A program made the position numbers and the translations under genes. The notes beneath the pieces were generated by a model that was given only the letters and a program-made list of their open reading frames with translations, was not told the DNA's origin and did not search any database. Source: Desulfocapsaceae bacterium (lineage in GTDB: Bacteria > Desulfobacterota > Desulfobulbia > Desulfobulbales > Desulfocapsaceae). From it: a DNA stretch of 53,837 nucleotides. Positions within the stretch are counted from its first letter, which is position 1, and each line of letters starts with the position of its first letter. The DNA lies in assembly GCA_031292275.1 (NCBI GenBank), contig JARLHL010000003.1:1-53837 (forward strand). The letters are read 5' to 3'. This document shows positions 26,654-35,815 of this stretch, piece by piece.

Positions 26654-27118
26654 AAAATATACATCAGGTATACTGAGCATATTTATATACTATCTATATA
26701 ATACTAAAATAATATATACATAAAGGTCAAGTCTTCGTTTTCACAAATGCCGGTTTTTATCATCATTTTTTGACAATCCGAAGAAAAACCCCGGGCATGG
26801 CCTCACAGGACGGTACGGGAAAGCAGCAGAGCCGGACCTGACTGGCCGGCCGCAACGACACATCGAAGCGCACCGCATCGGCATGGCATGACAGCTGCTC
26901 CAGGGACGCTTTCGGCGTAAAAACGCCAGACTTGCAAGAACAGCCGCAGCCCTGCACGAAATTTTCACAGACCTCAATCCCGGTCAAAAATTGTCATTCT
27001 TCTCCAGGGCAGTCATCAGGCAATGGGGAGAGACGGGACTGAAAAGGATTAATGCAGCACCTTTAAGGGAGTCAGGCGTATATCCGCCAACACGGGGCCT
27101 GCCGGATGGCCCGTAATC
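26654..27118. other. AT-rich parA leader and gap to the Nudix gene
   Basis: 26654-26730 is almost only A and T with repeated TATAC/TATATA steps and includes GTATAC at about 26668-26673; it probably contains the parA promoter and more binding sites. 26740-27118 returns to normal composition and shows no gene. Confidence 0.45.
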
Positions 27119-27682
27119 TTACTCTCTTCTCATTCCTTCATGGAACATCAACGCATTCAAGACCAGGCCATGATCGATATCACCGGTTGCGATCAGTTTA
27201 AGGACCTCTTTTTCCGGCAGAGAGAAGCACTCGATATCCTCCATATCGTCAAAAGTCGGTTCAGCCACCTTAATCGCCTCTTCGACCATGACGGTGTGGC
27301 AGTAATTGCGTTGAATGGCGGGATTGGGGCAGACGCGACCGATGATCCGGGCGTTTTCCCCGGCATAGCCTGTTTCTTCCAGGAGTTCCCGGCATCCTGC
27401 AGCCAGCGGTTCCTCCCCCTTATTGACCATGCCGCCAGGTATCTCAATCTCCAGCCTGTTCGTACCATAACGGAATTGTCTGATCAGGAGTATTTCACGC
27501 TGCGGCGTCAGGGCGATAATATTGACCCACTCCGGAAATTCGAAGAGATAGAAATCTTTTTGCTTCCCGCTCCGGCTGCAGTGCACCGGCCCGGAATGAA
27601 TGGTGACCACAGGGGTCTCCAACAACACCTGGCGAGGGTAGACCTCCCATCCCTGCGCACCGTCTTTTTCCCTTTTCTTCAT
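27119..27682 (-). CDS. Nudix hydrolase, ADP-ribose pyrophosphatase type
   Basis: A 187-residue Nudix enzyme. The full Nudix box Gx5Ex7REUxEExGU spans 84-106 (Gly84, Glu90, Arg98, Glu99, Glu102, Glu103, Gly105). The upstream VNIIALTPQREILLIRQFRYG and the IEIPGG entry are typical of ADP-ribose or sugar-nucleotide pyrophosphatases (NudF-like), which cleave ADP-ribose to AMP and ribose-5-phosphate. The exact substrate is not certain. It stands alone on the minus strand. Confidence 0.88.
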   Translation of the reverse strand: MKKREKDGAQGWEVYPRQVLLETPVVTIHSGPVHCSRSGKQKDFYLFEFPEWVNIIALTPQREILLIRQFRYGTNRLEIEIPGGMVNKGEEPLAAGCRELLEETGYAGENARIIGRVCPNPAIQRNYCHTVMVEEAIKVAEPTFDDMEDIECFSLPEKEVLKLIATGDIDHGLVLNALMFHEGMRRE

Positions 27683-27935
27683 TATTCCTCCTGATGCAGC
27701 AGAAGACGGTCAGGATCGATCATCCCTGATCCGCACCCGCCCGCCTACACGCGTCAATTCCGAAGCAAGCCTTTAACAGGCTCCCGCTCCGGAAATCTTA
27801 CCCTTCCCTGGCAATATTGGCCACAAACTTTTCCGGTTTCCCGCTGCATCCGGAAACAGAAGCAGGCGAAAAATAATTGAAAGCCCTCCCTGACAGTGCT
27901 AGTGTCGGCAAGGAGAGGGCATACAGCCTCTTATC

Positions 27936-27957
27936 TGAAGGATCTGAGGATCCTTCA
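27936..27957 (+). other. Perfect 9-bp hairpin in the gap before the SUI1 gene
   Basis: TGAAGGATC, loop TGAG, GATCCTTCA. A T-run begins 16 bases later (27973). The whole gap 27683-28031 holds no gene. The hairpin may be an upstream terminator remnant or a leader structure of the SUI1 transcript. Confidence 0.45.
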
Positions 27958-28031
27958 CACCTGAACCGCACAGTTTTTTTCTGGAGTTTTTCCCAAAATA
28001 CAGCAATCCGGCCGGAGAAGAGGCGGCAACC

Positions 28032-28391
28032 ATGCGAGACGTCAAATCAAAAGGCCTGGTTTATTCAACCGAGACAGGCCGGATGTGTCCCGGCTGCGGC
28101 CAGGCGATCAAGACCTGCTGCTGCGACAAACAAAAGCCGCAGCATGGAGGAGATGGAGTGGTGCGTATAAGTCGCCAGACCAAGGGGCGCAAGGGCAGCG
28201 GGGTCTGCATAATTACCGGACTCTCTTTACGAGAGGCAGAACTCAAAACACTTGCCCAGCAACTGAAGAAAAAGTGCGGATCAGGCGGCACCGTCCGGGA
28301 AGGCCTCATTGAAATCCAGGGGGATCATCGCCAGGTCCTGCTCGATATCCTGCTGAAGCTAGGATATACGGCCAAGCTGGCAGGGGGATGA
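28032..28391 (+). CDS. SUI1/eIF1-family translation factor (YciH-like)
   Basis: A 119-residue homologue of eukaryotic initiation factor eIF1 (E. coli YciH). The conserved parts are GLVYSTETGR (8-17), GDGVVRISRQTKGRKGSGVC, AQQLKKKCGSGGTV and IEIQGDHR. It is expected to bind the small ribosomal subunit and affect start-site fidelity. Between the first and second block it carries a cysteine-rich insert, MCPGCGQAIKTCCC (18-31), absent from E. coli YciH, which could hold a zinc ion. AGAGGCGG precedes the ATG. Confidence 0.9.
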   Translation: MRDVKSKGLVYSTETGRMCPGCGQAIKTCCCDKQKPQHGGDGVVRISRQTKGRKGSGVCIITGLSLREAELKTLAQQLKKKCGSGGTVREGLIEIQGDHRQVLLDILLKLGYTAKLAGG

Positions 28392-28724
28392 TGATGCCGG
28401 TCTCCGGGATCATCCTTGTTCCGCTCTTCAAAAAAGAAAGACCGGACGCAGGCCGCCCCCCCATCGGCAGATCTCCAATGTCAGGAAACAACCTCGTCCC
28501 TGCACCGGAATTCTCCGGCGGCACGGCAGACGGCAGGCCTGTTTATTTTGGTTGTTCGATAAAATTTTCTTGCCAAAATCACGAATTGTGACCAATAGAA
28601 AACTAATCTGCAGCCCGGTTATGGCAGAGAAGCGGCTCTTCCCGGGGAGATAAGGAAATATCGGATCATCACTGGTCGCCTTCCGCCCCATTGCGACCGG
28701 CAGATTTTTTTTATTGGAGTTCGC
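28392..28724. other. Gap between SUI1 and dtd genes
   Basis: 333 bases with no supported gene, hairpin or promoter that I can recognise. Confidence 0.45.
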
Positions 28725-29174
28725 ATGCGCAGTGTCGTTCAGCGGGTGAGCCGCGCCCGGGTGATGATCGACGGAGAGCCGGTGGGGACCATCGGCCCCG
28801 GCCTCGTCGTCCTGCTGGGAATCCACACCGATGACAGCGAAAAAGAGGCGCAGCGGCTGGCCGACAAGATCATCCACCTGCGGATCTTCGAGGATGAAAA
28901 GGGCCTGATGAACCGTTCTCTGCTGGACGTGGGCGGCGAGATGCTTATCGTCTCTCAATTCACCCTCTACGGTGACTGCCGGAAGGGCAGACGCCCGGGC
29001 TATTCTTCAGCCGCCCGGCCCGAGAAGGCGGAACCCCTCTACCGGTCTTTCATCGGGATGGTGCAGCAAGCAGGCATCAGGACCGCGACCGGCAGGTTCC
29101 AGGCCATGATGGAGGTGGAGCTGGTCAACGACGGACCGGTGACACTCCTGCTTGATTCCGCAGGAAATTTTTAA
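28725..29174 (+). CDS. dtd: D-aminoacyl-tRNA deacylase
   Basis: Removes D-amino acids wrongly loaded on tRNA. The protein has 149 residues, the usual size, and both signature motifs: SQFTLYGD and the cross-subunit NDGPVT near the C-terminus (usually NxGPVT). [18 protein letters not shown] is the standard N-terminus. GGAG stands just before the ATG. It is the first gene of a same-strand run with the protease and methyltransferase genes. Confidence 0.95.
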   Translation: MRSVVQRVSRARVMIDGEPVGTIGPGLVVLLGIHTDDSEKEAQRLADKIIHLRIFEDEKGLMNRSLLDVGGEMLIVSQFTLYGDCRKGRRPGYSSAARPEKAEPLYRSFIGMVQQAGIRTATGRFQAMMEVELVNDGPVTLLLDSAGNF

Positions 29175-29224
29175 ACGATTTGAACTGACAATCCACTTAT
29201 TCTATGCCAGACAGGAAAATACCT

Positions 29225-32137
29225 ATGTCCTTTACTCCAGGAACATCCTTTTCGGGTTTCACTCTGAAGAAGGTATCTCGCATCGACGAGATCAATGCTG
29301 AAGTCTTTTTCTTTGAGCACGATTGTCTTGGCTGTCCCCTTCTTGCCATCAAGAACGACGACCAGAACAAGACCTTCGCGGCCGCCTTCAACACCATCCC
29401 CACCGATTCCACCGGGGTGGCGCACATCCTTGAGCACTCGGTGCTGATGGGTTCGAAAAAGTACCCGGTCAAGGACGTCTTCGGCGAGATCCACAAAGGC
29501 GGGCTGATGACCTTTTTAAACGCCATGACCGGCTCGGACATCACCTACTACCCCTTCGCCACCCGGAACCTGAAGGAATACTTCAACCTGATGGACATCT
29601 ACTGCGATGTGGTCTTCAATCCGCTGCTGGAACGGACGACCTTCGAGCAGGAAGGCTGGCATTATCACCAAGAGAGCCAGGATGCCCCGCTTCAATACCA
29701 GGGCGTGGTCTACAACGAGATGAAGGGCGCCTTTTCCGATCCCTTCCGATCCATCTTTCACAATATCCTGGGCGGGCTGATGCCCGGTTCCACCTATGCC
29801 CATGAATCCGGCGGTGACCCGAAGAACATCCCGGATCTCTCCTACGAGGACTTCTGTGCCTTTCACCGCCGCCACTACCACCCCTCCAACGGGATGTTCT
29901 TCGTCTACGGCAACGCGCCGCTCGAGGAAGAGTTGGCCTTTCTGCAGGACAGGTTCCTCAGCAAGGTCACTGAAAGGGGAGAGCGCCGCCTGATCGAGCC
30001 CGGAGAGACCATCACCGCCCCGGTCATGATCACCGACAGCTATGCCGTCGACCAGAATGACACCGCGGAAAAGACCTTTCTGGCCGTCGGAACCGGCGTC
30101 ACCGACGTCTTGGACAAGGAAAAGAATGCAGCCTTTCAGGTCATTGCCAACATCCTCTACAACTCCGACGCCTCGCCCCTGAAAAACGCCATCGTCTCCA
30201 GCGGACTCTGCAAGGATTTCGGCGGCTTGTACCTGTCATCGTCGAGCTTTAAGACCTTTATGATCACCTATCTGGTGGGCAGCGAGGCCGAGAGACGGGA
30301 TGACTTCCTGGCCCTCTATACCACCACGCTCAGGACCATGGCCGAAGAGGGGCTGGACAAGGATCTGGTCCTCTCCGAATTGAACAAATACGAGTTCAGC
30401 GTCCGGGAAGAGGCCTCCAAGGCCCAGCGCGGCCTGGATCTGATCGGCAAGGCCATGGTCGCCTGCAAATTCGGCACCGATCCCTTCGACAGCCTGGTCA
30501 ACGACGAGATTATCCGCACCATCCGGCAGAAGGCCATGCAGTCCGACTACTTCGAGGATCTGATCCGCCGGTATCTGCTGGACAACCAGGCGACGGTGGT
30601 GGTGACCCTGACTCCGGATGCCGCAAAACTTGCCCGGAGCATGCAGGAGGAGGAGCAGCGGCTTCAGGCTCATGCGGCAGGTCTCACGGCTGCGGAAAGA
30701 GATGAATTAATCAAAAGAACGAATGAACTCAAGCAGCTGCAGCAGACCCCCAATGCGCCGGAGGTGCTGGCAAAATTACCGCAGCTGGGCCTGGCCGACC
30801 TGCCGGCCAACATCGATTTTCACGCCGTGAAACCCACCGCCATGTTTGGTCGGCAGGTCCTGGTCAGCGAACTGATCACCAACCGCATCACCTATCTGGA
30901 CATCGGCCTCGACTTTTCCTGCCTGCCCGCCCGTCTTCTGCCCTGGCTTAATCTTTTCGGCACCATCATTACCGAGATCGGTACCTCGAAGATGGACTAC
31001 ATCCGCTTTGCCAAGGAGGTCGCCACCTGCACCGGCGATTTTTCCCACTCCCTAAACACCTACGGCAGAAGGGAGAAGCCGGATGCGGTGCAGCCGGTCC
31101 TCTGGCTGCACCTGAAATGTCTACCCGACTATCTGGAGCGGAGCCTGCGGCTGGTGGCGTCGATCCTCTCCGATCTCTCTTTGCAGGATAAGGCCCGGAT
31201 CCGGGAGATCGTCAGCCGGGAGTTCGCCTGGGATGAGCATTCCGCCCAGAGCGAGGGATACAATCTGCCGATGACCCGTGTTTTTTCTCATCTTTCTCCG
31301 GCCGGCAGATATAACGAGCTCTTCAGCGGCGCCACCGCCTATCTGGCCGTAAGGGAGCTTAGCCGTAATTACGACAGGCGGGAGGATTCCTTCCTCGCCG
31401 ACCTACAGGAGATTGCGGCCCTGCTCTTCAACCGTAACAACCTCCTGCTGGCCATCACCGCCGATGGCCAGGAAATTGCCAGTTTTGCGGAGAGGGGCGG
31501 CTGCATCGTCGATGCCCTGGCCGCGGCACCGGTGACAAAGCAGGAAATCGATCCACTGGGACTCCCCGACCACGAGGCCTTCGTCACCTCCGCCGAGGTG
31601 GTCTTCGCGGCTCAGGGCGGCAGCCTGCTCCCCGGGGGTACCGGCTATAACGGCCATTTCGAGGTGCTCAGGACCTATCTCTCCCGGGATTATCTCTGGA
31701 ACACGGTCCGGCAGATGGGCGGCGCCTACGGCTGCTTCATCCAGTTCAGTCATATCACCGGCAATATGGCTCTGGTCAGCTACCGCGATCCCCAGGTCAG
31801 AAAGACCTACGAGGCCTACAATCAGATCCCCGGAGTCGTGGCCGGCCTTACCCTCCCGACCGAGGTCTTGGAGCAGGTCGTCATCGGCACCTACGGCGCC
31901 TTCGACCCCCACCAGAGCCCGGCGGCCAAAGGGGCCTCGGCCCGCAACGAGTACCTGAGCGGCATCGATACCGCTTACAAGCAGCAGCGTCTGCGCGAAA
32001 TCGTCTCCACGGGCATCGACGACCTGCGATCCTTCGCCCCTGCCTTCTCGCAGATGCGGGGATACCGGGCCATCATCGGCAACCGGGCCAAGATCGAAGC
32101 CGATCGCGACCTCTTTACCACCCTGACGGAGCTGTGA
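29225..32137 (+). CDS. M16C metallopeptidase (PreP/presequence-protease-like)
   Basis: A protein of about 970 residues of the insulinase/pitrilysin M16C group, which forms a closed chamber and degrades peptides. The inverted zinc motif HxxEH is present as HILEH (67-71 with this start), followed by HSVLMGSKKYPVKD. The full-length form has four M16 units, as in PreP, and the second half is present. ATG 29225 is chosen since AGGA lies 9 bases upstream; ATG 29204 would add 7 residues. No signal peptide, so it is cytosolic. Its stop overlaps or nearly touches the methyltransferase gene. Confidence 0.92.
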   Translation: MSFTPGTSFSGFTLKKVSRIDEINAEVFFFEHDCLGCPLLAIKNDDQNKTFAAAFNTIPTDSTGVAHILEHSVLMGSKKYPVKDVFGEIHKGGLMTFLNAMTGSDITYYPFATRNLKEYFNLMDIYCDVVFNPLLERTTFEQEGWHYHQESQDAPLQYQGVVYNEMKGAFSDPFRSIFHNILGGLMPGSTYAHESGGDPKNIPDLSYEDFCAFHRRHYHPSNGMFFVYGNAPLEEELAFLQDRFLSKVTERGERRLIEPGETITAPVMITDSYAVDQNDTAEKTFLAVGTGVTDVLDKEKNAAFQVIANILYNSDASPLKNAIVSSGLCKDFGGLYLSSSSFKTFMITYLVGSEAERRDDFLALYTTTLRTMAEEGLDKDLVLSELNKYEFSVREEASKAQRGLDLIGKAMVACKFGTDPFDSLVNDEIIRTIRQKAMQSDYFEDLIRRYLLDNQATVVVTLTPDAAKLARSMQEEEQRLQAHAAGLTAAERDELIKRTNELKQLQQTPNAPEVLAKLPQLGLADLPANIDFHAVKPTAMFGRQVLVSELITNRITYLDIGLDFSCLPARLLPWLNLFGTIITEIGTSKMDYIRFAKEVATCTGDFSHSLNTYGRREKPDAVQPVLWLHLKCLPDYLERSLRLVASILSDLSLQDKARIREIVSREFAWDEHSAQSEGYNLPMTRVFSHLSPAGRYNELFSGATAYLAVRELSRNYDRREDSFLADLQEIAALLFNRNNLLLAITADGQEIASFAERGGCIVDALAAAPVTKQEIDPLGLPDHEAFVTSAEVVFAAQGGSLLPGGTGYNGHFEVLRTYLSRDYLWNTVRQMGGAYGCFIQFSHITGNMALVSYRDPQVRKTYEAYNQIPGVVAGLTLPTEVLEQVVIGTYGAFDPHQSPAAKGASARNEYLSGIDTAYKQQRLREIVSTGIDDLRSFAPAFSQMRGYRAIIGNRAKIEADRDLFTTLTEL

Positions 32138-32139
32138 CC

Positions 32140-32772
32140 ATGAATTCGGATCGTTTTGACAAGGCGGCTGCGGCCTGGGACCAGCTGCAGCGGCGGGTTG
32201 ATCTGTCCCACGCCATTGCGGCAGGCATCACCCAGCTGCCCCTGCGCAAAGATATGGCGGCCATGGAGTACGGCTGCGGGACCGGCCTGGTGGGCCTGGA
32301 GCTGGCCCCCCTGCTGGGTTCGCTCACCGCGGTGGACACCTCGGCAGGCATGCTCGAAGTCCTGGCCGAAAAGGCCGGGGAGGCGGGACTCACCAATGTG
32401 ACGCCGCTCTGCCTGGATTTGACGATAGGGAATCTTTCCGGGCGCTTCGACCTGATTTTTTTGGCCATGACCCTCCATCATATCGAGGAAACCGGGCTGA
32501 TCCTGGAAAAATTTCATCACCTGCTCAACGACGGCGGCATCCTGGCCATTGCCGATCTCGACCGTGAAAACGGGACCTTCCACTCTCCTGGCGCCGGCGA
32601 AAAGCACCACGGCTTCAGCCGCCAGGAGCTGGCCCAGGAGGCTATGGCCCTGGGTTTCTCCGATCTGCGCTTCAGCACCATCCACACCATCAAGAAGACC
32701 GGAGCTGACGGCTGCTGCCAAGACTATCCGGTTTTTCTGCTCACTGCAAAAAAAGAGCATGTAATAGAATGA
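32140..32772 (+). CDS. Class I SAM-dependent methyltransferase
   Basis: A 210-residue methyltransferase of the Rossmann type. Motif I is MEYGCGTGLVGLEL, followed by AVDTSAGMLEVL and FDLIFLAMTLHHIEE. The group is broad (UbiE/type 11 and 12), so the substrate cannot be told. ATG 32140 is preferred because GGAG stands 8 bases before it; GTG 32134, overlapping the protease stop as GTGA, is also possible. Either way it is coupled to the protease gene. Confidence 0.85.
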   Translation: MNSDRFDKAAAAWDQLQRRVDLSHAIAAGITQLPLRKDMAAMEYGCGTGLVGLELAPLLGSLTAVDTSAGMLEVLAEKAGEAGLTNVTPLCLDLTIGNLSGRFDLIFLAMTLHHIEETGLILEKFHHLLNDGGILAIADLDRENGTFHSPGAGEKHHGFSRQELAQEAMALGFSDLRFSTIHTIKKTGADGCCQDYPVFLLTAKKEHVIE

Positions 32773-32873
32773 AAGAATAAGTACTATCTGAGAGATTTGA
32801 TCTTTATCCAACACCATCGACACCCCGTGTCTGACTGAGAGCTTGTCCGCAAACAGGCTGAAATGAGATCGCG

Positions 32874-32889
32874 CCGGCCTTTGGGCCGG
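32874..32889 (+). other. Small GC hairpin before the IscU-like gene
   Basis: CCGGCC-tttg-GGCCGG, a 6-bp perfect stem 55 bases before the start codon at 32945. It may end the upstream unit or be a leader element; no T-run follows. Confidence 0.35.
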
Positions 32890-32944
32890 TTGTGAGCGCC
32901 AAAGTTTTTTCGGGCAAACTTCTATTTAATCCAAGGAGAATCCT

Positions 32945-33637
32945 ATGCAATACTCTTCTGAAATCAAGGAAATGTGCCGTGTTGCCCTGGGGACGAATCA
33001 CGGTCCGGCCCCCATCCCGCAGGAGGGAGGGTGGACCCAGGCCCGCGAGGTCAGTGATATCAACGGCCTTACCCATGGAGTCGGCTGGTGCGCTCCCCAG
33101 CAGGGGGCCTGCAAACTGACCCTGAACGTCAAAAAGGGCATCATCGAAGAGGCCCTGGTGGAGACCATCGGCTGCACCGGCATGACCCACTCCGCCGCCA
33201 TGGCCTCGGAGATCCTGCCCGGCAAGACCATCCTTGAGGCGTTAAACACCGATCTGGTCTGCGACGCCATCAACGTCGCCATGCGCGAGCTCTTCCTGCA
33301 GATCGTCTACGGCCGCAGCCAGTCCGCCTTCTCCGAAGGGGGGCTTCCCATCGGCGCGGGGCTTGAAGACCTCGGCAAGGGACTGCGTTCCGTCTGCGGC
33401 ACCATGTACGGCACCAATTCCAAGGGTCCCAGATACCTGGAGATGGCCGAGGGATATGTCACCGACATCGCCCTGGACAAGAACGACGAGATCATCGGCT
33501 ATAAGTTCGTCAATCTGGGCAGGATGATGGACAAGATCAAAAAAGGGACGGAACCGGGAGCCGCTCTGGACAAGGCCTCCGGCACCTACGGGCGTTTTGC
33601 AGAGGCCGTCAAGACCATCGATCCGCGAAAGGAATAG
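32945..33637 (+). CDS. IscU-like iron-sulfur cluster assembly scaffold protein
   Basis: A 230-residue protein whose N-terminal 130 residues follow the IscU/NifU scaffold pattern: Cys49 and Cys56 (GVGWCAPQQGACKL), Cys77 (ETIGCTGMTHS, matching the IscU GCG-type loop) and a helix with MASEILPGKTILEAL. The C-terminal 100 residues are particular to this family. AAGGAG precedes the ATG. The next gene encodes the GGGtGRT protein, its usual partner in anaerobes. A role in iron-sulfur or related metal-cluster handling is inferred from the fold. Confidence 0.82.
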   Translation: MQYSSEIKEMCRVALGTNHGPAPIPQEGGWTQAREVSDINGLTHGVGWCAPQQGACKLTLNVKKGIIEEALVETIGCTGMTHSAAMASEILPGKTILEALNTDLVCDAINVAMRELFLQIVYGRSQSAFSEGGLPIGAGLEDLGKGLRSVCGTMYGTNSKGPRYLEMAEGYVTDIALDKNDEIIGYKFVNLGRMMDKIKKGTEPGAALDKASGTYGRFAEAVKTIDPRKE

Positions 33638-33648
33638 GGAGGAATATC

Positions 33649-34644
33649 ATGGCACTGTTTGAAAGCTACGAGAGGCGGATCGGCCAGATTATCCCGGTCC
33701 TGAAAAAATACGGGATGGACAGCATCGAAGAGGCAAAAAAGGTCTGTGACGACTACGGGGTCGATGTGGCCGCCATCGTCAGGGGCATCCAGCCCATCTG
33801 CTTTGAAAACGCCGTCTGGGCCTATACCCTGGGGGCCGCCATCGCCATCAGGAAGGGACAGAAGAAGGCGGCCGAGATCGCCGCGACCCTGGGCGAGGGC
33901 CTGCAGGCCTTCTGCATCCCCGGCTCGGTGGCCGATGACCGCAAGGTCGGCATCGGACACGGCAATCTGGCCTCCATGCTCTTGAAGGAAAAGACCAAAT
34001 GCTTCGCCTTTCTGGCCGGTCACGAGTCCTTTGCCGCCGCCGAGGGCGCCATAGGTCTGGCCAAGTCGGCCAACAAGGTCAGAAAGCAGCCCCTGAAGGT
34101 AATCTTAAACGGGCTGGGCAAAGATGCGGCCAAGATCATCTCGCGGATCAACGGCTTCACCTATGTGCAGACCAAGTTCGATTACGCCACCGGCCAGCTG
34201 CAGGTGGTGGCCGAGACGCCTTACTCCGGCGGCGACCGGGGCAAGGTCCGCTGCTACGGGGCCGACGATGTCCGGGAAGGGGTGGCCATCAACCACCTGG
34301 AGGGAGTCGATGTCTCCATCACCGGCAACTCCACCAACCCCACCCGTTTCCAGCATCCGGTGGCGGGCACCTATAAAAAGGAATGCCTGCTCCAGGGAAA
34401 AGAGTATTTTTCCGTGGCCTCCGGCGGCGGCACCGGCCGGACCCTGCATCCGGACAATATGGGCGCGGGCCCCGCCTCCTACGGCATGACCGACACCCTG
34501 GGCCGCATGCATTCCGACGCCCAGTTCGCAGGCTCTTCCTCGGTCCCCGCCCATGTGGAGATGATGGGACTTATCGGCATGGGGAACAACCCCATGGTGG
34601 GGGCCTCCGTGGCCGTGGCCGTGGCCCTGGAACAGGCGGCCTGA
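33649..34644 (+). CDS. GGGtGRT protein
   Basis: A 331-residue protein of the family named after its motif; here SGGGTGRTLHPDNMG (about 258-272). MALFESYERRIGQIIPVLKK is the typical start. The protein is glycine-rich and probably globular and cytosolic, with no signal peptide or membrane span. GGGAGGA precedes the ATG, 11 bases after the scaffold gene, so the two form an operon closed by the terminator at 34669-34700. The biochemical function is not established as far as I know; the constant pairing with an IscU-like scaffold suggests metal-cluster work. Confidence 0.88.
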   Translation: MALFESYERRIGQIIPVLKKYGMDSIEEAKKVCDDYGVDVAAIVRGIQPICFENAVWAYTLGAAIAIRKGQKKAAEIAATLGEGLQAFCIPGSVADDRKVGIGHGNLASMLLKEKTKCFAFLAGHESFAAAEGAIGLAKSANKVRKQPLKVILNGLGKDAAKIISRINGFTYVQTKFDYATGQLQVVAETPYSGGDRGKVRCYGADDVREGVAINHLEGVDVSITGNSTNPTRFQHPVAGTYKKECLLQGKEYFSVASGGGTGRTLHPDNMGAGPASYGMTDTLGRMHSDAQFAGSSSVPAHVEMMGLIGMGNNPMVGASVAVAVALEQAA

Positions 34645-34668
34645 ACCGGCCTAATGATATCGTAAAAA

Positions 34669-34700
34669 AAAGAGGATGGGGCACGCGCCCTATCCTCTTT
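34669..34700 (-). terminator. Intrinsic terminator between convergent genes
   Basis: AAAGAGGATGGGGC pairs with GCCCTATCCTCTTT around the loop ACGC (34683-34686): 14 pairs with one G-U. On the minus strand it is followed by eight T, so it ends the amidotransferase transcript, whose stop codon lies inside the stem; on the plus strand it can also stop the GGGtGRT transcript. Confidence 0.85.
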
Positions 34701-35439
34701 GCCTCATGCAATAGCTGCAGCACCCGCGTTTTTCTCGCGGCAGCCCGGCCAGATAATCCAGGATTCCATCCATGGTCCGGTTAATGCCCGTGTATCGCTC
34801 AAGCCCCGCCACGATCTCCTCCTCCTTCTGAATCCACGGTCCGGCCACAAGCTCATGCCGGCAGTTTTCAATCAGGGGTCCGGCGGAGGCAGGGGTGGTC
34901 TCCAGGTGAAACTGCAGCCCCAGAACCCTGTCCGTGTGGAGGAAGGCCTGGTTGCGGCAGCCTTCGCTGGCAAGGAGATGGACGGCGCCGGGCGGGATCG
35001 CGAAGGTGTCGCCATGCCAGTGAAAGACCGTCTGCTCGTCTGGAAGCATGCCCCTCAGCGCCTCCGGGACCGAATCGGTCCTCCTTACAGGGAACCAGCC
35101 GATCTCCTTGTGGGCATTGGCCGAGACCGGCCCGCCCAGGACATCGGCCAGCAACTGGGCCCCCAGGCAGATGCCCAGTACCGGCTTTTTCTTCGAGATG
35201 GTCTCCCGGATAAAGACCTTCTCCCATTTCAGCCAGGGGTATTCCCGATAGTCGTAAATCCCCATGGGACCGCCCATGATCACCAGCATGTCAAAGGTGT
35301 CCTGATCGGCAAAGTCATCGCCTGCAAACAGACGGGTGCAGGAAAGGCTATGCCCACATCTTTCAGCCCACATTTCGATAGCCCCCAGCCCCTCAAAGGG
35401 CACGTGTTGCAACCATTGAATATTCATCATCATGTCCAT
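34690..35439 (-). CDS. Class I glutamine amidotransferase (GuaA-like domain protein)
   Basis: A stand-alone class I amidotransferase of about 249 residues. The nucleophile is Cys91 in GICLGAQLLA and the rest of the triad His178 and Glu180 in GLQFHLE. DMLVIMGGPMGIYD is the usual oxyanion-loop entry. Such proteins resemble the glutaminase half of GMP synthase and may hydrolyse gamma-glutamyl compounds. The start is uncertain: ATG 35439 or the next ATGs two and three codons on; a TTG at 35463 is less likely. The C-terminus ends with CCSYCMRQRG, a cysteine cluster after the domain. Confidence 0.85.
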   Translation of the reverse strand: MDMMMNIQWLQHVPFEGLGAIEMWAERCGHSLSCTRLFAGDDFADQDTFDMLVIMGGPMGIYDYREYPWLKWEKVFIRETISKKKPVLGICLGAQLLADVLGGPVSANAHKEIGWFPVRRTDSVPEALRGMLPDEQTVFHWHGDTFAIPPGAVHLLASEGCRNQAFLHTDRVLGLQFHLETTPASAGPLIENCRHELVAGPWIQKEEEIVAGLERYTGINRTMDGILDYLAGLPREKRGCCSYCMRQRG

Positions 35440-35725
35440 TAAAATAGGTTTATGCTCTCGCAACCGCGGCGTCGCAAGCTCCTGCAGATCGTATCACACG
35501 AATAGTGCATGCCTCTACTGTAACACCTTCGGCACTCTATGCAAGATGGGAATGGACTCCCGCGCATCTGAGAATATCCTGTAAAAATTCCGCCGATCTG
35601 CGTTCTTGTCTTGCCTTCCTGGAGATGAGGCACTATAAGAATTCGTCAGTACTCATCATCGAAATCCGCCGGTATGCATGATCATCTGCCGGCTTTATCT
35701 GAAAGCGTGTTTGAGCGACGGCCCT

Positions 35726-35792
35726 GCCATGCTGCAATGACGAGCTTTCAGAGTGTGTTGTGGCTGGCGAGCTTGGTCCAGCCATGCTGGTT
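35726..35792 (+). repeat. Dispersed ~66-bp repeat, copy B
   Basis: The copy reads GCCATGCTG, AATGACGAG, TTTCA, GTTG, GGCTGG, GGTCCAGCCATGCTGG in order; the arms GGCTGG and CCAGCC form a perfect hairpin and GCCATGCTG occurs at both ends. It ends 10 bases before the ribosome site of rsmB. The rest of the gap 35440-35725 shows no gene. Confidence 0.75.
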
Positions 35793-35815
35793 TATCTCAA
35801 AAAAGGACGGCAGAA

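Noticed and set aside
31975-32823. 282-codon minus-strand frame over the methyltransferase gene
   Set aside because: Antisense to a methyltransferase with intact SAM motif; no recognisable product.
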